Positions 16,707 to 26,960 are shown, counted from the stretch's first letter. The stretch: 64,000 nt of DNA from Pseudomonas versuta (GCF_001294575.1 NZ_CP012676.1:124001-188000); one strand, 5' to 3'. A program made the numbers and translations. Notes: a model not told the origin generated them from the letters alone.

Positions 16707-17870
16707 TTACAGGTAGAACGATTTCAGCGGCGGGAAGCCATTGAATTCAACTGCGCTGTAGCTGGTGGTGTAAGCACCGGTAGAAAGCCAGTACAGGCGA
16801 TCACCGATAGCCAGGTTCAGTGGCAGGCCGTATTTGTAGTTTTCATACATGATGTCGGCGCTGTCGCAGGTCGGGCCGGCAATGACGACTTCTTCCATCT
16901 CGCCTTTCTTTTCAGTCCAGATCGGAAACTTGATGGCTTCGTCCATGGTTTCGATCAGGCCCGAGAATTTGCCCACGTCGGTGTATACCCAACGCTCGAC
17001 GGCGGTACGCGATTTACGCGCAACCAGTACCACTTCACTGACCAGAATACCGGCGTTGGCGATCAGCGAACGGCCTGGCTCGAGGATGATTTCCGGCAGG
17101 TCGTCACCGAAGTCTTCCTTCAGGAAACGGATGATTTCTTCAGCGTAGGTTTCCAGGCTGTTGGTGCGGGTGATGTAGTTGGCCGGGAAGCCACCGCCCA
17201 TGTTGATCAGCTTGAGAACAATGCCGTCTTCTTCCTTGAGGCGTTCGAAGATCACTTTGACCTTGGCGATAGCCGCGTCCCACACGCTGATGTCGCGTTG
17301 CTGCGAGCCCACGTGGAACGAAATACCGTAAGGCACCAGGCCCAGGTCGCGGGCCAGGATCAGCAGGTCCATGGCCATATCGGTCTGGCAGCCGAATTTG
17401 CGCGACAGCGGCCAGTCAGCCGTCGTCGAGCCTTCGGTGAGGATGCGCACGTAGATTTTCGAACCCGGGGCGGCCTTGGCAATGTTGCGCAGGTCGGCTT
17501 CGGAGTCAGTGGAGAACAGGCGTACGCCTTTGTCGTAGAAGTAGCGAATGTCCTTGGACTTCTTGATGGTGTTGCCGTAGCTGATGCGATCCGGGGACAC
17601 GCCCCGATCCATCACTTTGTCCAGTTCATAGATCGACGCGATGTCGAAGCTTGAGCCCTTGTCGCGCAGCAGGTCGATGATTTCGACTGCCGGGTTGGCC
17701 TTGACCGCGTAGTACACCTTGGCAAATTCAAAGCCCGCGCGAAGGTCATCGTAAGCCTTGCTGATCATGGCGGTGTCGATCACCACGAACGGGGTTTCCT
17801 GGGTGTCGGCAAAGGCCTTCATTTTATTGAAGGTATCGCGCGCGTAATAGTCTTCGACCTGAATCGACAT
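16707..17870 (-). CDS. speC: Ornithine decarboxylase SpeC (type III PLP fold)
   Basis: PLP enzyme of 387 residues that makes putrescine from ornithine at the head of polyamine synthesis. It belongs to the alanine-racemase-fold family: Lys57 in YYAVKANP is the Schiff-base lysine, the glycine loop NMGGGFPAN and the EPGRSLIANAG segment bind phosphate, and Cys335 in GPTCDSADIM is the catalytic cysteine. Some members of this family also use lysine, so a dual ornithine/lysine activity is possible. It ends at a bidirectional terminator. About 345 bases upstream of the start hold no gene. Confidence 0.94.
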   Translation of the reverse strand: MSIQVEDYYARDTFNKMKAFADTQETPFVVIDTAMISKAYDDLRAGFEFAKVYYAVKANPAVEIIDLLRDKGSSFDIASIYELDKVMDRGVSPDRISYGNTIKKSKDIRYFYDKGVRLFSTDSEADLRNIAKAAPGSKIYVRILTEGSTTADWPLSRKFGCQTDMAMDLLILARDLGLVPYGISFHVGSQQRDISVWDAAIAKVKVIFERLKEEDGIVLKLINMGGGFPANYITRTNSLETYAEEIIRFLKEDFGDDLPEIILEPGRSLIANAGILVSEVVLVARKSRTAVERWVYTDVGKFSGLIETMDEAIKFPIWTEKKGEMEEVVIAGPTCDSADIMYENYKYGLPLNLAIGDRLYWLSTGAYTTSYSAVEFNGFPPLKSFYL

Positions 17871-18215
17871 GCTGAGGGACTCCTAGTGGCAAACGTCATA
17901 AATAAATGGGCGCAACTGAACATCCTCCGTATCCCCACTTTGGTTCGCCTACTTCCCAAGGCATGTCCGCCGAAAGCAAATAAGGTAAATGGACCTTGCT
18001 GTCTCGTCGTCAGTACTTGAGCCGGATGGATCGTTTCCAGCATGGATGTTCGGCGCGAACTTTAGGGCGTGATTGCGCATTGATCAACAAAAAATGTCGC
18101 GTTTTGCACGAGTTCGTCGGGGACTCAATATCGGCTATTTAAGTAACCGACCTTGATGACGGAGTGATGTTCCCGCAGGAGGGGATTTGGAGGGGAGCGA
18201 TGAGCGGTGCCCTGC
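17871..18215. other. Intergenic region upstream of speC
   Basis: About 345 bases between the speC start and a REP pair. It should hold the speC promoter and leader, but I see no clear -35/-10 pair, small gene or RNA motif. Confidence 0.6.
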
Positions 18216-18306
18216 TGTGGGAGCCTGGCTTGCCAGCGATGGCATCTGCACGGTCTGTCAGTAAAACCGCGTTGTTTGCATCGCCGGCAAGCCAGGCTCC
18301 CACAGG
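18216..18306. repeat. REP pair (TGTGGGAGCCTGGCTTGCCAG type)
   Basis: TGTGGGAGCCTGGCTTGCCAG and GCCGGCAAGCCAGGCTCCCACA face each other across about 50 bases, ten bases after the end of the osmoprotectant ATPase gene. Confidence 0.9.
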
Positions 18307-18315
18307 ATCGGATGT

Positions 18316-19473
18316 TTAGGCCACAGCAATATCAGCCGGCGAAACAATGCTGGTCTTGGCCCCGCGCGAGCGGCCGGAACTCAAGTAGGCCGCGATGGAT
18401 TCCTGGGTCACTTCGCCGAGGAATACCCGTTCTGCATCCATTACCGGCAACCACGAGCGGTTGAACTCGTACATGCGCGACAGCAGGATGCGCAAGTGTT
18501 CGTCCGATGCTGCGGTGGCGGTGAATTCGCGCAGAAACTGGCCGCACGTGCCGGTCTGGCGATGCAGGTCGCGACGGCGTACATAGCCCATGGCCTTGTT
18601 GTCGGCGCAGGTGACTACCACGTAGCGACGGTCCAGTTCGTCCATCAACTCCAGTGCTTCGGCCACCGGTGTTTCCGGGCTGACCGACGGAGCGTTGTCT
18701 GCCGCGTCTTCGGCCTTGACCAGCAACAGGCGTTTGAGCGTGCTGTCCTGACCGACAAAGTTGCTGACAAAGTCGTCGGCCGGGTGGGCGAGCAGGGTGT
18801 CCGGGTGATCCATCTGCAGCAGCTTGCCGCCGCGGAAGATGGCGATCTTATCGCCCAGCTTGATCGCTTCATCGATGTCGTGGCTGACCATGATCACGGT
18901 CTTGTTCAGCGCGCGCTGCATCTCGAAGAACTCGTTCTGGATCATTTCGCGGTTGATCGGGTCGACCGCACCAAACGGCTCATCCATTAATAGCAGCGGT
19001 GCGTCGGCGGCCAGGGCGCGAATCACGCCGATACGCTGTTGCTGACCACCCGACAATTCACGCGGGTAGCGGGTCAGGTACTGCTTGGGCTCAAGTTTGA
19101 TCATGCTCATCAGTTCGCGGGCACGGTCATGGCACTTTTGCTTGTCCCAACCCAGCAGGCGCGGAACGATGGTGATGTTCTCCTCGATGGTCATGTTCGG
19201 GAACAGACCGATCTGCTGGATCACATAACCGATGTTGCGGCGCAGGGTGACCGGGTCAAGGTCGGTGGTGTCTTCGCCATTGATCAGGATCTTGCCGGAG
19301 GTTGGCTTGATCAGGCGGTTGATCATTTTCAGCGTGGTGCTTTTACCGCAACCCGAAGGCCCGAGGAACACGCAGATTTCGCCTTCGTTGACGGTCAGGC
19401 TTACCGAGTCCACGGCTTTTACATCTTTGCCGTTGCTTTGGAAGGTCTTGCTGAGGTTTTGAAGTTCGATCAT
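18316..19473 (-). CDS. opuCA: Osmoprotectant ABC importer, ATP-binding subunit with CBS domains
   Basis: ATPase of 385 residues for a quaternary-amine (betaine/choline/carnitine) importer. Walker A is GPSGCGKST at 38-46, the signature LSGGQQQR precedes Walker B LLLMDEPF, and the C-terminal third (about 270-360) carries paired CBS-like segments (RYVVVTCADNKAMGYVRRRDL; FLGEVTQESI). CBS domains in OpuCA-type subunits sense ionic strength or cyclic di-AMP. ATG 19473 is chosen because AAAGGAT lies upstream and because it overlaps the preceding permease stop (ATGA). It is the last gene of a four-gene operon. The opuC name is by family; osmV is an alternative label. Confidence 0.88.
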   Translation of the reverse strand: MIELQNLSKTFQSNGKDVKAVDSVSLTVNEGEICVFLGPSGCGKSTTLKMINRLIKPTSGKILINGEDTTDLDPVTLRRNIGYVIQQIGLFPNMTIEENITIVPRLLGWDKQKCHDRARELMSMIKLEPKQYLTRYPRELSGGQQQRIGVIRALAADAPLLLMDEPFGAVDPINREMIQNEFFEMQRALNKTVIMVSHDIDEAIKLGDKIAIFRGGKLLQMDHPDTLLAHPADDFVSNFVGQDSTLKRLLLVKAEDAADNAPSVSPETPVAEALELMDELDRRYVVVTCADNKAMGYVRRRDLHRQTGTCGQFLREFTATAASDEHLRILLSRMYEFNRSWLPVMDAERVFLGEVTQESIAAYLSSGRSRGAKTSIVSPADIAVA

Positions 19474-20123
19474 TTGAGTAATCCTTTTGGAGTCAGCGTG
19501 CGTTGCAGCCATTGCAAAAGCAGGTCGGCGAAGATGGCCAGAAGGCTGACCAGTACCGCGCCGACGATCAGCATCGACATGTCGCTACGGCTGATTGCAG
19601 CAAGAATAAGTACACCCAGACCGCCGGCACCGATGGTGGCGGCAATCGTCATTACACCAATGTTCATCACCACGGCGGTGCGCACGCCGGCCAGGATCAC
19701 CGGTACCGCGATTGGCAGTTCAACCATGCGCAGGCGCTGGGCGAAGGTCATGCCGATACCGCGGGCGGCTTCACGTATGCCCGGTTCCACGCCGGTCAGG
19801 GCAAGGAAGGTGTTACGCATGATCGGCAGCAGTGAGTACAGGAACACCGCGGTGATGGCGGGCATCGGGCCCAGGCCCTGGCCGAACTTGGAATAGAACG
19901 GCAGCAGCAGACCGAACAGGGCAATCGAGGGGATGGTCAGCAACACGGTGGCGCTGGCTTGCATGGGACCGGCCAGTGACGGGAAACGCGTCATCAGTAC
20001 GCCCAGCGGTACGCCAACCACAATGGCCAGGGTTACGGCGATCCCGACCAGCGCAATGTGTTGCAGGGTCAGGTGCATGACCTGATTCCAGTCCATGTTG
20101 GAAAAGGCGTTTAGAAATTCCAT
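19470..20123 (-). CDS. opuCB: Osmoprotectant ABC importer, permease subunit 1
   Basis: Inner-membrane permease of 217 residues with five to six hydrophobic segments. The binding-protein-dependent transport signature is visible around GIREAARGIGMTFAQRLRMV, where the subunit contacts the ATPase. It pairs with the second permease three genes upstream. The stop overlaps the ATPase start by four bases, and 15 bases separate its start from the binding-protein stop. Which permease is called CB or CD is arbitrary here. Confidence 0.88.
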   Translation of the reverse strand: MEFLNAFSNMDWNQVMHLTLQHIALVGIAVTLAIVVGVPLGVLMTRFPSLAGPMQASATVLLTIPSIALFGLLLPFYSKFGQGLGPMPAITAVFLYSLLPIMRNTFLALTGVEPGIREAARGIGMTFAQRLRMVELPIAVPVILAGVRTAVVMNIGVMTIAATIGAGGLGVLILAAISRSDMSMLIVGAVLVSLLAIFADLLLQWLQRTLTPKGLLK

Positions 20124-20138
20124 GTCTTTTCCTCCGGG

Positions 20139-21041
20139 TCAGTTAGCTAAAAGCTGTGGGTGCTGGCGCAGGAAGTCTGCGGCTACCCGAGACGGGCTTT
20201 CGTGGTCAACGTCGACCCGGGCGTTGAGCTGGCGCATGGTCTCGTCGTCAAACAGTTGCGCCAGTGGCTTGAGCAGCTCAGCCAGGTCCGGGTGCTGGTC
20301 CAGGTAGGCTTTGCGTACCACGGGAGCGGCGGTGTAATCCGGGAAGTAATGCTTGTCGTCGTCGAGCAGCTTGAGGTTGAAAGCGCTCAGGCGACCGTCA
20401 GTGGTGTAAACCAGCCCGGCAAACACCTGGCCGTTTTTCAGCGAGGTATAGACCAGACCTGCGTCCATTTGCCGTATGTTTTTGCGGGTCAGGTCCATGT
20501 CATACAGCTCGGCCATGCCAATCAAACCGTCGGAGCGATTGGCGAACTCGGTATCCAGTGACACCAAGGCGTTTTTATTCGCCGGGTCGCGCAGGGCCTT
20601 GTTCAGATCGCTGATGCTGTTGATCTCCGGGTGTTCCTTGGCCACATTTTCTGGCAGCGCCAGGGCATAGGTGTTGCTGAACTTGGACGGGTGCAGCCAG
20701 ACCAGGCCTTTTTTACCGTCGAGCTCTTTGACCCGTTCGAAGGATTGCTCGCTGTCGAGTTTTTCGGTCACGTGGTTATAAGCCACCAGTGACACGCCGG
20801 TGTATTCCCAGATCAGGTCCAGCTGCCCGGACTCCTGGGCGCTGCGTGCCAGGCTGCTGCCCAGCCCGCCGGTTACCTGAGCGTTGTAGCCCTTGTTGTT
20901 GAGGTATTGCGAGGTGATTTCAGCGAGCAGGGTTTGCTCGGTAAAAACCCGCGCCCCAATCCTGACCAGGGGTTTTTCTGCGGCCTGGGCAATTCCTGCG
21001 AACAGCAGGATGCAGCCTAAAAACAAGCTTAATTTTTTCAT
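20139..21041 (-). CDS. opuCC: Osmoprotectant-binding protein (OpuCC/OsmX type)
   Basis: Periplasmic solute-binding protein of 300 residues with a signal peptide ending near residue 20 (FAGIAQA/AEK). The mature start VRIGARVFTEQTLLAEI and motifs such as LDLIWEYTGVSLVAY and DDKHYFPDYTAAPVV are typical of the QAT (quaternary amine) binding family, where aromatic residues cage the trimethylammonium group. The exact ligand (glycine betaine, choline or carnitine) cannot be read from sequence. It lies between the two permease genes on the same strand. Confidence 0.9.
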   Translation of the reverse strand: MKKLSLFLGCILLFAGIAQAAEKPLVRIGARVFTEQTLLAEITSQYLNNKGYNAQVTGGLGSSLARSAQESGQLDLIWEYTGVSLVAYNHVTEKLDSEQSFERVKELDGKKGLVWLHPSKFSNTYALALPENVAKEHPEINSISDLNKALRDPANKNALVSLDTEFANRSDGLIGMAELYDMDLTRKNIRQMDAGLVYTSLKNGQVFAGLVYTTDGRLSAFNLKLLDDDKHYFPDYTAAPVVRKAYLDQHPDLAELLKPLAQLFDDETMRQLNARVDVDHESPSRVAADFLRQHPQLLAN

Positions 21042-21066
21042 GCGTATTCCTTTGCTCAGCCAGACC

Positions 21067-21783
21067 TTATGCAGGTCGTAGACCGCGTTCCAGCCAGCGG
21101 CGGCTGATGAAGATCACCAGGCCGTCGAGCAGCAATGCCAGCAGCGCGGTACAGGCTGCGCCGAGGATGAGTTGCGGCTGATTGTTGAGGGCGATGCCAG
21201 GGAAAATCAGGCTGCCCAGGCTGTTGGCGCCGATCAGGAACGCCAGGGGGGCGGTGCCGACGTTGATCGCCAGTGCGACCCGTACGCCACCCATGATGAT
21301 GGGCACGGCGTTGGGCATTTCGACCCGCCAGAGTACTTGGCGCGGGGTCATGCCGATGCCGACGGCGGCTTCTTTGAGTGAACCCTGAACGTTTTTCAGG
21401 CCTTCATAGGTGTTGCGCACAATAGGCAGCAACGAGGCGAGAAACAGGGCGAAGATGGCAGGACCGCTGCCGATCCCCAGAAAACCAAGCGCAATGGCCA
21501 GTACGGCCAGCGGTGGCACGGTGTTGCCGATGTTGAAGACTTGCATGAAGCGTTCCGCACGTCCGGCCATGCTTGGTCGGCTGAGGAAAATGCCCGCGGG
21601 GATCCCTACAAGGAGGGCGGCAAACATTGAAACGAGTACGAGGTACAGATGGGCTTGCAGGTAGAACAACAGATCATCTTGATAGTGTTCGATAGTGCTG
21701 ATGCCGATCCAGTGGACCAACAGGGCCAGAAGTGCGAGAACAATCACACCTCCTATAAGCCCTTTTCCATAGCGATTAGCCAC
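21067..21783 (-). CDS. opuCD: Osmoprotectant ABC importer, permease subunit 2
   Basis: Permease of 238 residues with about six hydrophobic segments and the ATPase-contact motif SLKEAAVGIGMTPRQVLWRV. I place the start at GTG 21783 because AAGGAG lies about eight bases upstream and the protein then begins a few residues before the first hydrophobic stretch (LIGGVIVLALLALLVHWIG). A longer reading frame upstream is Arg/Pro-rich and unlikely. This is the first gene of the operon. Transcription order is permease, binding protein, permease, ATPase, as in P. aeruginosa PA3888-PA3891 from memory. Confidence 0.86.
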   Translation of the reverse strand: MANRYGKGLIGGVIVLALLALLVHWIGISTIEHYQDDLLFYLQAHLYLVLVSMFAALLVGIPAGIFLSRPSMAGRAERFMQVFNIGNTVPPLAVLAIALGFLGIGSGPAIFALFLASLLPIVRNTYEGLKNVQGSLKEAAVGIGMTPRQVLWRVEMPNAVPIIMGGVRVALAINVGTAPLAFLIGANSLGSLIFPGIALNNQPQLILGAACTALLALLLDGLVIFISRRWLERGLRPA

Positions 21784-22124
21784 AGGCGGACTCCTTTTTT
21801 TTCTTGGTCGGCGAACACATGGTCGTGTGGCAATGCCATTCCTGGCTGCCGACGATGAGTTCGCGAAGAGCAACGGGTGGGGGCGAAAATGCGCCGCCAT
21901 CACCTGTCATTAGCGCAGCCTCGTCAGGCTAACTTGCTGATATTTCAGCACCTGACGGTTTGTCGTATCAGGAGAGTGGACGCCTCCACTGCCTAAAAGG
22001 TTCACATTTTTTACGGCAGATTGCCACCCTTGTCCGACGAGCCATGGCACCAACGGTGGCTGCATGGGCCTAATTTGAGCTATAATCCGCGCCCTTTTTT
22101 GAATCAATCGTCAGGCGATTTCCC
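21784..22124. other. Divergent opuC / prfC promoter region
   Basis: This 341-base gap separates the divergent opuC operon and prfC. It holds the prfC -10 box and a short inverted repeat CCTGA/TCAGG at about 21951-21972. No gene is evident. Confidence 0.6.
22058..22086 (+). promoter_or_regulatory. prfC promoter, -10 box
   Basis: A perfect TATAAT at 22081-22086 lies 38 bases before the prfC ATG. No clear -35 hexamer is present at the normal distance, so the assignment rests on the -10 alone. Confidence 0.5.
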
Positions 22125-23708
<1,584 letters not shown>

Positions 23709-23734
23709 GGCCTCAGGGCTCTGGTAAAAAAAGC

Positions 23735-23761
23735 GAAGCCTTGGGGTTTCGTTTTTTTTTG
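23735..23761 (+). terminator. prfC terminator
   Basis: CGAAGCC, a TTGG loop and GGTTTCG form a seven-base stem with one G-T pair, followed by a run of eight or nine T. An A run precedes it. Confidence 0.85.
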
Positions 23762-23833
23762 CTTTGCCGAAAGTTTTAGTAAGAGTTTGCCGGTTATAAA
23801 CGCATCGCGCATAACAGTTATTGTCAGGTGTAA

Positions 23834-23983
23834 ATTGCTGACCCGTATGCGTGCTGCGGCCTGCCAAGCCAGTACTTCCCCAAGGGCAGCAACTTCAGCA
23901 AGCTGACCGTTGCCGATATAAATCGGGTGGTCGTGTTGATTAAGTTACGCCCACGTAAACGCCTTAGCTGGAAGACACGGTAA
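23834..23983 (+). pseudogene. IS30-family transposase remnant (C-terminal piece)
   Basis: In one frame the sequence reads YFPKGSNFSKLTVADINRVV followed by LRPRKRLSWKT and a stop at 23981. The YFPKG segment, the spacing, and RPRK-x-L-x-W-x-T match the C-terminal end of IS30-family transposases, just past the DDE catalytic core. An upstream stop at 23831 and the absence of the rest of the enzyme show it is only a fragment. I found no terminal inverted repeats. It marks the left edge of the AT-richer accessory patch. Confidence 0.72.
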
Positions 23984-24154
23984 GAGTTCTATGCAGGGGT
24001 GTCCGGTTGTTAGGCTGAAGTGGGTTTTGTTTCTTGATCGAAAAGCCCCGGTTACCCAGGGCTTGATGGTGTGCATACCCATTGCTTACGTACGTTGGGT
24101 GCTGAGCATATTAGAGCGGCTCATATTAATCGAAATGCTCAACGCACTGAAAAA

Positions 24155-25405
24155 TTAGCGCTTATCCAATATCAGGTTGCCCAATTCTACAGTCAACGAA
24201 ACGCGAAGATTGTGCTGAGTACCATAAATATCCATTACGCTAAAATCGAAGCTAGGTCTGTTAGGTACCTCTTTCACCAAGTTGACATTAGTGTAATTGA
24301 GAAAAGTATGTGCGTAAACCAACTGGCCAATGACTAATTCCCCCGAACGAGGGTGCTTGATTTTATTTGCAAGACCGAATGTACCGGCCAAATACTGTAA
24401 CCATTCTTCGTGTGACCTTGCCCCAATACCGCTATTCATGACTCCAACATAAAAGGGTGTCCCATATCTAGCCGTTTGGCTACCGGGCAGCCCAAAATAG
24501 GTATACGTGCATTTAGATGCGCCAGGACCCCGCGTCGCCCAAACCACCCCGTTATGTGAGTTGTAATTGAGCATGGTTTTAATAGCAACGGTGCGCCCAC
24601 TAGGCATTCGAATATTCACATGATGTTCAGCCGCACGAAAATAGTTGACAAACCGCCCTTCGCCGATAAACGTATCTTTCAGATAGCCATTGGAAAGTCG
24701 ATCACCGTAATTTTCTGAAGGCAGGCGTGGAAAAATCAGGGGCTCGATCTCAAAGGATGAGTTGAATTTACCGAGTTTATCACCTTCACCATTGTCATTC
24801 TCTACCTCACTGTAGTTGCTGCGGAATTCCGTACCGTCGCTGTTAATGATACGTGCGGCAATACGACGCTCGAGAGTAGCCGTCGTTCGCAGGTAAAACT
24901 GGACAGTCTGATAGTCTCCAGGGGCATGAGTGGCTTGTTCCTCTGGCGTGAGTGGCGATAATTCTTGCATCTGTTCATTGGTCGGCGGCGAGGTATTCAG
25001 GTCCTCCTGCTCGACGATACACGGCTCATTTCCAGCGGTCTCAAACAACTGGGGCTGTTCCACTCGCAAGCTACGGATCGAGTCAAGAAATTGTCGATCC
25101 CACGTATAGCCCAGGTTGGTACGCGAAGTACTCCAGGACTTGAGCTCAGAGCCAAAGTAAATTTCATCAGAAGTGCCGTAGTCAATCAACCTGATCTTAT
25201 CAAGGTCCGCTTGCGGGATAGTTGTGAAATTACCGGACGCGTCCTTTGCCACCAAACGGACAGTTACAAGTACTTGTTGGTTACCATTATTGAGAAGCGG
25301 ATACTTCCGGTGTTGCACGGAGGAATCATTGTGAACAAACACCTTAAAGTAAGATAGCTGATTCCAATTGGAGGCTTTTACTTCTGTTGTATTGACTTCA
25401 TTCAT
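24155..25405 (-). CDS. Uncharacterised 416-residue protein in AT-rich patch
   Basis: I do not recognise a named family. The protein has no signal peptide, membrane segment or cysteine clusters. The N-terminal half (about 15-185) looks beta-rich, with alternating patterns such as QVLVTVRLVAKD and VQFYLRTTATLERRIAARI, separated by an acidic Pro/Glu/Gln linker near 130-160. The C-terminal half (about 215-416) is rich in Gly, Asn, Tyr and Phe, with KCTYTYFGLPGSQTARY and GVMNSGIGARSHEEW. Base and codon use look poorer in G+C than in neighbours. AGGAT lies upstream of ATG 25405. Such orphan Pseudomonas genes are often transferred. A surface, toxin-associated or effector role is possible but unsupported. 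Confidence 0.85.
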   Translation of the reverse strand: MNEVNTTEVKASNWNQLSYFKVFVHNDSSVQHRKYPLLNNGNQQVLVTVRLVAKDASGNFTTIPQADLDKIRLIDYGTSDEIYFGSELKSWSTSRTNLGYTWDRQFLDSIRSLRVEQPQLFETAGNEPCIVEQEDLNTSPPTNEQMQELSPLTPEEQATHAPGDYQTVQFYLRTTATLERRIAARIINSDGTEFRSNYSEVENDNGEGDKLGKFNSSFEIEPLIFPRLPSENYGDRLSNGYLKDTFIGEGRFVNYFRAAEHHVNIRMPSGRTVAIKTMLNYNSHNGVVWATRGPGASKCTYTYFGLPGSQTARYGTPFYVGVMNSGIGARSHEEWLQYLAGTFGLANKIKHPRSGELVIGQLVYAHTFLNYTNVNLVKEVPNRPSFDFSVMDIYGTQHNLRVSLTVELGNLILDKR

Positions 25406-26453
25406 AGTGTGTCATCCTGGGGGTAAGTGATATTGGCGCTCAATTGTTGAGTTTTTGAGAGCGCACAGACTTGTTCAACCAAGCTTGCAGACTTATAAAG
25501 TCTTCCTTGCAAGACGTTCCAGCAGTATCTCAAATACTGCCCCTTGACGCAGCAACCGCACCTTGTATGTAGTGTGTCTACAAAGACAGGAGGATAGAGA
25601 TTACACACGAACGGTCAAATAACAGTCTCCATCCACGGATGGCTAACATGTCCGCCTTTTCAAACACTGTGGCTATACAAATTTTATTAATGAAATTTAT
25701 TTCCTGAACAAAGTTCCCCTGTAAAACGAATCTTCGCCGGGCTGTGTAATTAGTCCTTGGCCAGCACTCGGGTTAGTGTCATCGCTTGCACTTGTCGGCG
25801 ATTCAACGTCGGAAAAACTCATCTGGCTCATGCGTGGCTCGGGTCAGGTGTAAAGGTGTATTTCTTCACATCTGAGGATTTGTTCGGAGTTTTCCCGGGC
25901 AGTGCTCTGCATGGGCGGAACGGTAATGCCCGTTACTGCAGCGAGCGTTTCTATTTGATTGGCTCCAGGAAAATTTCATAAGCAATCATGATCTAGGGCC
26001 TCTGACACGGACTCGCAAAAAATGAAAGCTTGTCTTACTTCAGGGCGCCTGCATGGCTATTGGCGTCTCAGTAGAGAAAGTCTCTTTTACATCGTGTTTA
26101 TTTGTATCAATGGTCATGACGAATTATTAGGCGCGCTTGCACGTTTAAAAACTTTGATAGTTAATGGTATTTGCAGGCACTGTTCCGGTGTGTTTCTCCG
26201 AAAATGGAAATTTATGCTTATGTGGGGATTTGCGTGCTGGCGCAGATCCTGCCGAAGGTTCAGGTGTGCGCCGGATCTGGAAACTTGAATAGCCTGATGG
26301 TGCCTGTAATTAGTGCAAATAGATCTATCACTGCGGCGGTTTGCCGGGCGATTTTCTGGATAAATGAGCTTATGCGGACTAGGTTTTAAAGCAGTCGGGC
26401 GCAGAAAAATGGCCGGGCAATGAGTCTTAACCTACTACAGGGTGGAATGCGCA
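25406..26453. other. AT-richer region with no confident gene
   Basis: About 1 kb between the 416-residue gene and the small Asp/Gly-rich gene. It contains the hairpin at 25484-25513, a short stretch at about 25793-25880 that resembles an IstB-type ATPase remnant, and several short open frames with no family resemblance. It looks like decayed, transferred DNA. Confidence 0.6.
25484..25513. other. Two-tier inverted repeat upstream of the orphan gene
   Basis: CTTGCA pairs with TGCAAG and inside it GACTT pairs with AAGTC around ATA, with a one-sided TTCCT bulge. It lies about 80 bases upstream of the 416-residue gene. There is no adjacent T run, so it does not look like a terminator; an operator or leader hairpin is possible. 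Confidence 0.5.
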
Positions 26454-26753
26454 ATGAGACTTTTTCAACGCATAGTATTGTTGCTCAAAGTATTGGTCTT
26501 GCTGACGGTGAGTGCTTCAGCCGCTTGGGCAAGCAATCCACTGAACCTTTCTGGAGCTGGGGTTTCAGCCACGGGCGTTGCTGGCCCGGTGGTGCATGCC
26601 ATTTACAAGTCAGATTCGGAGCCTGGTGATCAGGGGCAGGGCGGTACCTCGGGGGATGATGATCAAACGGACGGCGACGGCGACGGCGGCGCAGATGGCG
26701 GTGGCAACGGCGACAACGGTGATGAAGGCGACGATGGGGATAGCCAGACCTGA
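26454..26753 (+). CDS. Small secreted Asp/Gly-rich protein
   Basis: Predicted protein of 99 residues. A hydrophobic signal peptide spans residues 1-24 (IVLLLKVLVLLTVSASAAWA, then SNP), followed by a short Gly/Ala/Val stretch and a C-terminal third made almost only of Asp, Gly, Glu, Asn and Gln (DGDGDGGADGGGNGDNGDEG). The tail resembles calcium-binding or very acidic linker sequence but lacks the regular nonapeptide of RTX repeats. I prefer ATG 26454, with AGGGTGG upstream; a GTG four codons earlier is possible. No family or partner is recognised. It stands alone, followed by a GC hairpin and two REP elements. Confidence 0.6.
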   Translation: MRLFQRIVLLLKVLVLLTVSASAAWASNPLNLSGAGVSATGVAGPVVHAIYKSDSEPGDQGQGGTSGDDDQTDGDGDGGADGGGNGDNGDEGDDGDSQT

Positions 26754-26807
26754 CAGTCAGAATCTGGCTTTGTCCCTGCACCCCGTCCCGGGGACGCGGT
26801 GACATGA

Positions 26808-26876
26808 TGTAGGAGCGAGCTTTTTATCGAGCGCTGCATTCTTGAGAAGCTCGCGAGCAAGCTCGCTCTTACAGGG
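26808..26876. repeat. REP pair (TGTAGGAGCGAGC type)
   Basis: TGTAGGAGCGAGC on the left and GCTCGCGAGCAAGCTCGCTC with TTACA on the right, facing each other, with a partly degenerate left half. Confidence 0.82.
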
Positions 26877-26900
26877 TTATGTGTTGGATGTTACATAGCC

Positions 26901-26947
26901 CGTGGGAGCTGGCTTGCCAGCGATAAGGTTGCCCCGGCTCCCACAGG
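26901..26947. repeat. REP element (GTGGGAGCTGGCTTGCCAG type)
   Basis: CGTGGGAGCTGGCTTGCCAG followed by a shortened right arm GGCTCCCACAGG. It lies just after the dppF stop and next to a REP of the other type. Confidence 0.8.
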
Positions 26948-26960
26948 TTGTTTGCTGGTG

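Noticed and set aside
24042..24063. AAGCCC/GGGCTT inverted repeat as a terminator
   Set aside because: Six-base stem with no following T run and no adjoining gene end.
26022..26389. Two overlapping plus-strand frames of 72-88 codons
   Set aside because: Trp/Cys/Arg-rich, no ribosome site and no family resemblance; more likely decayed DNA.
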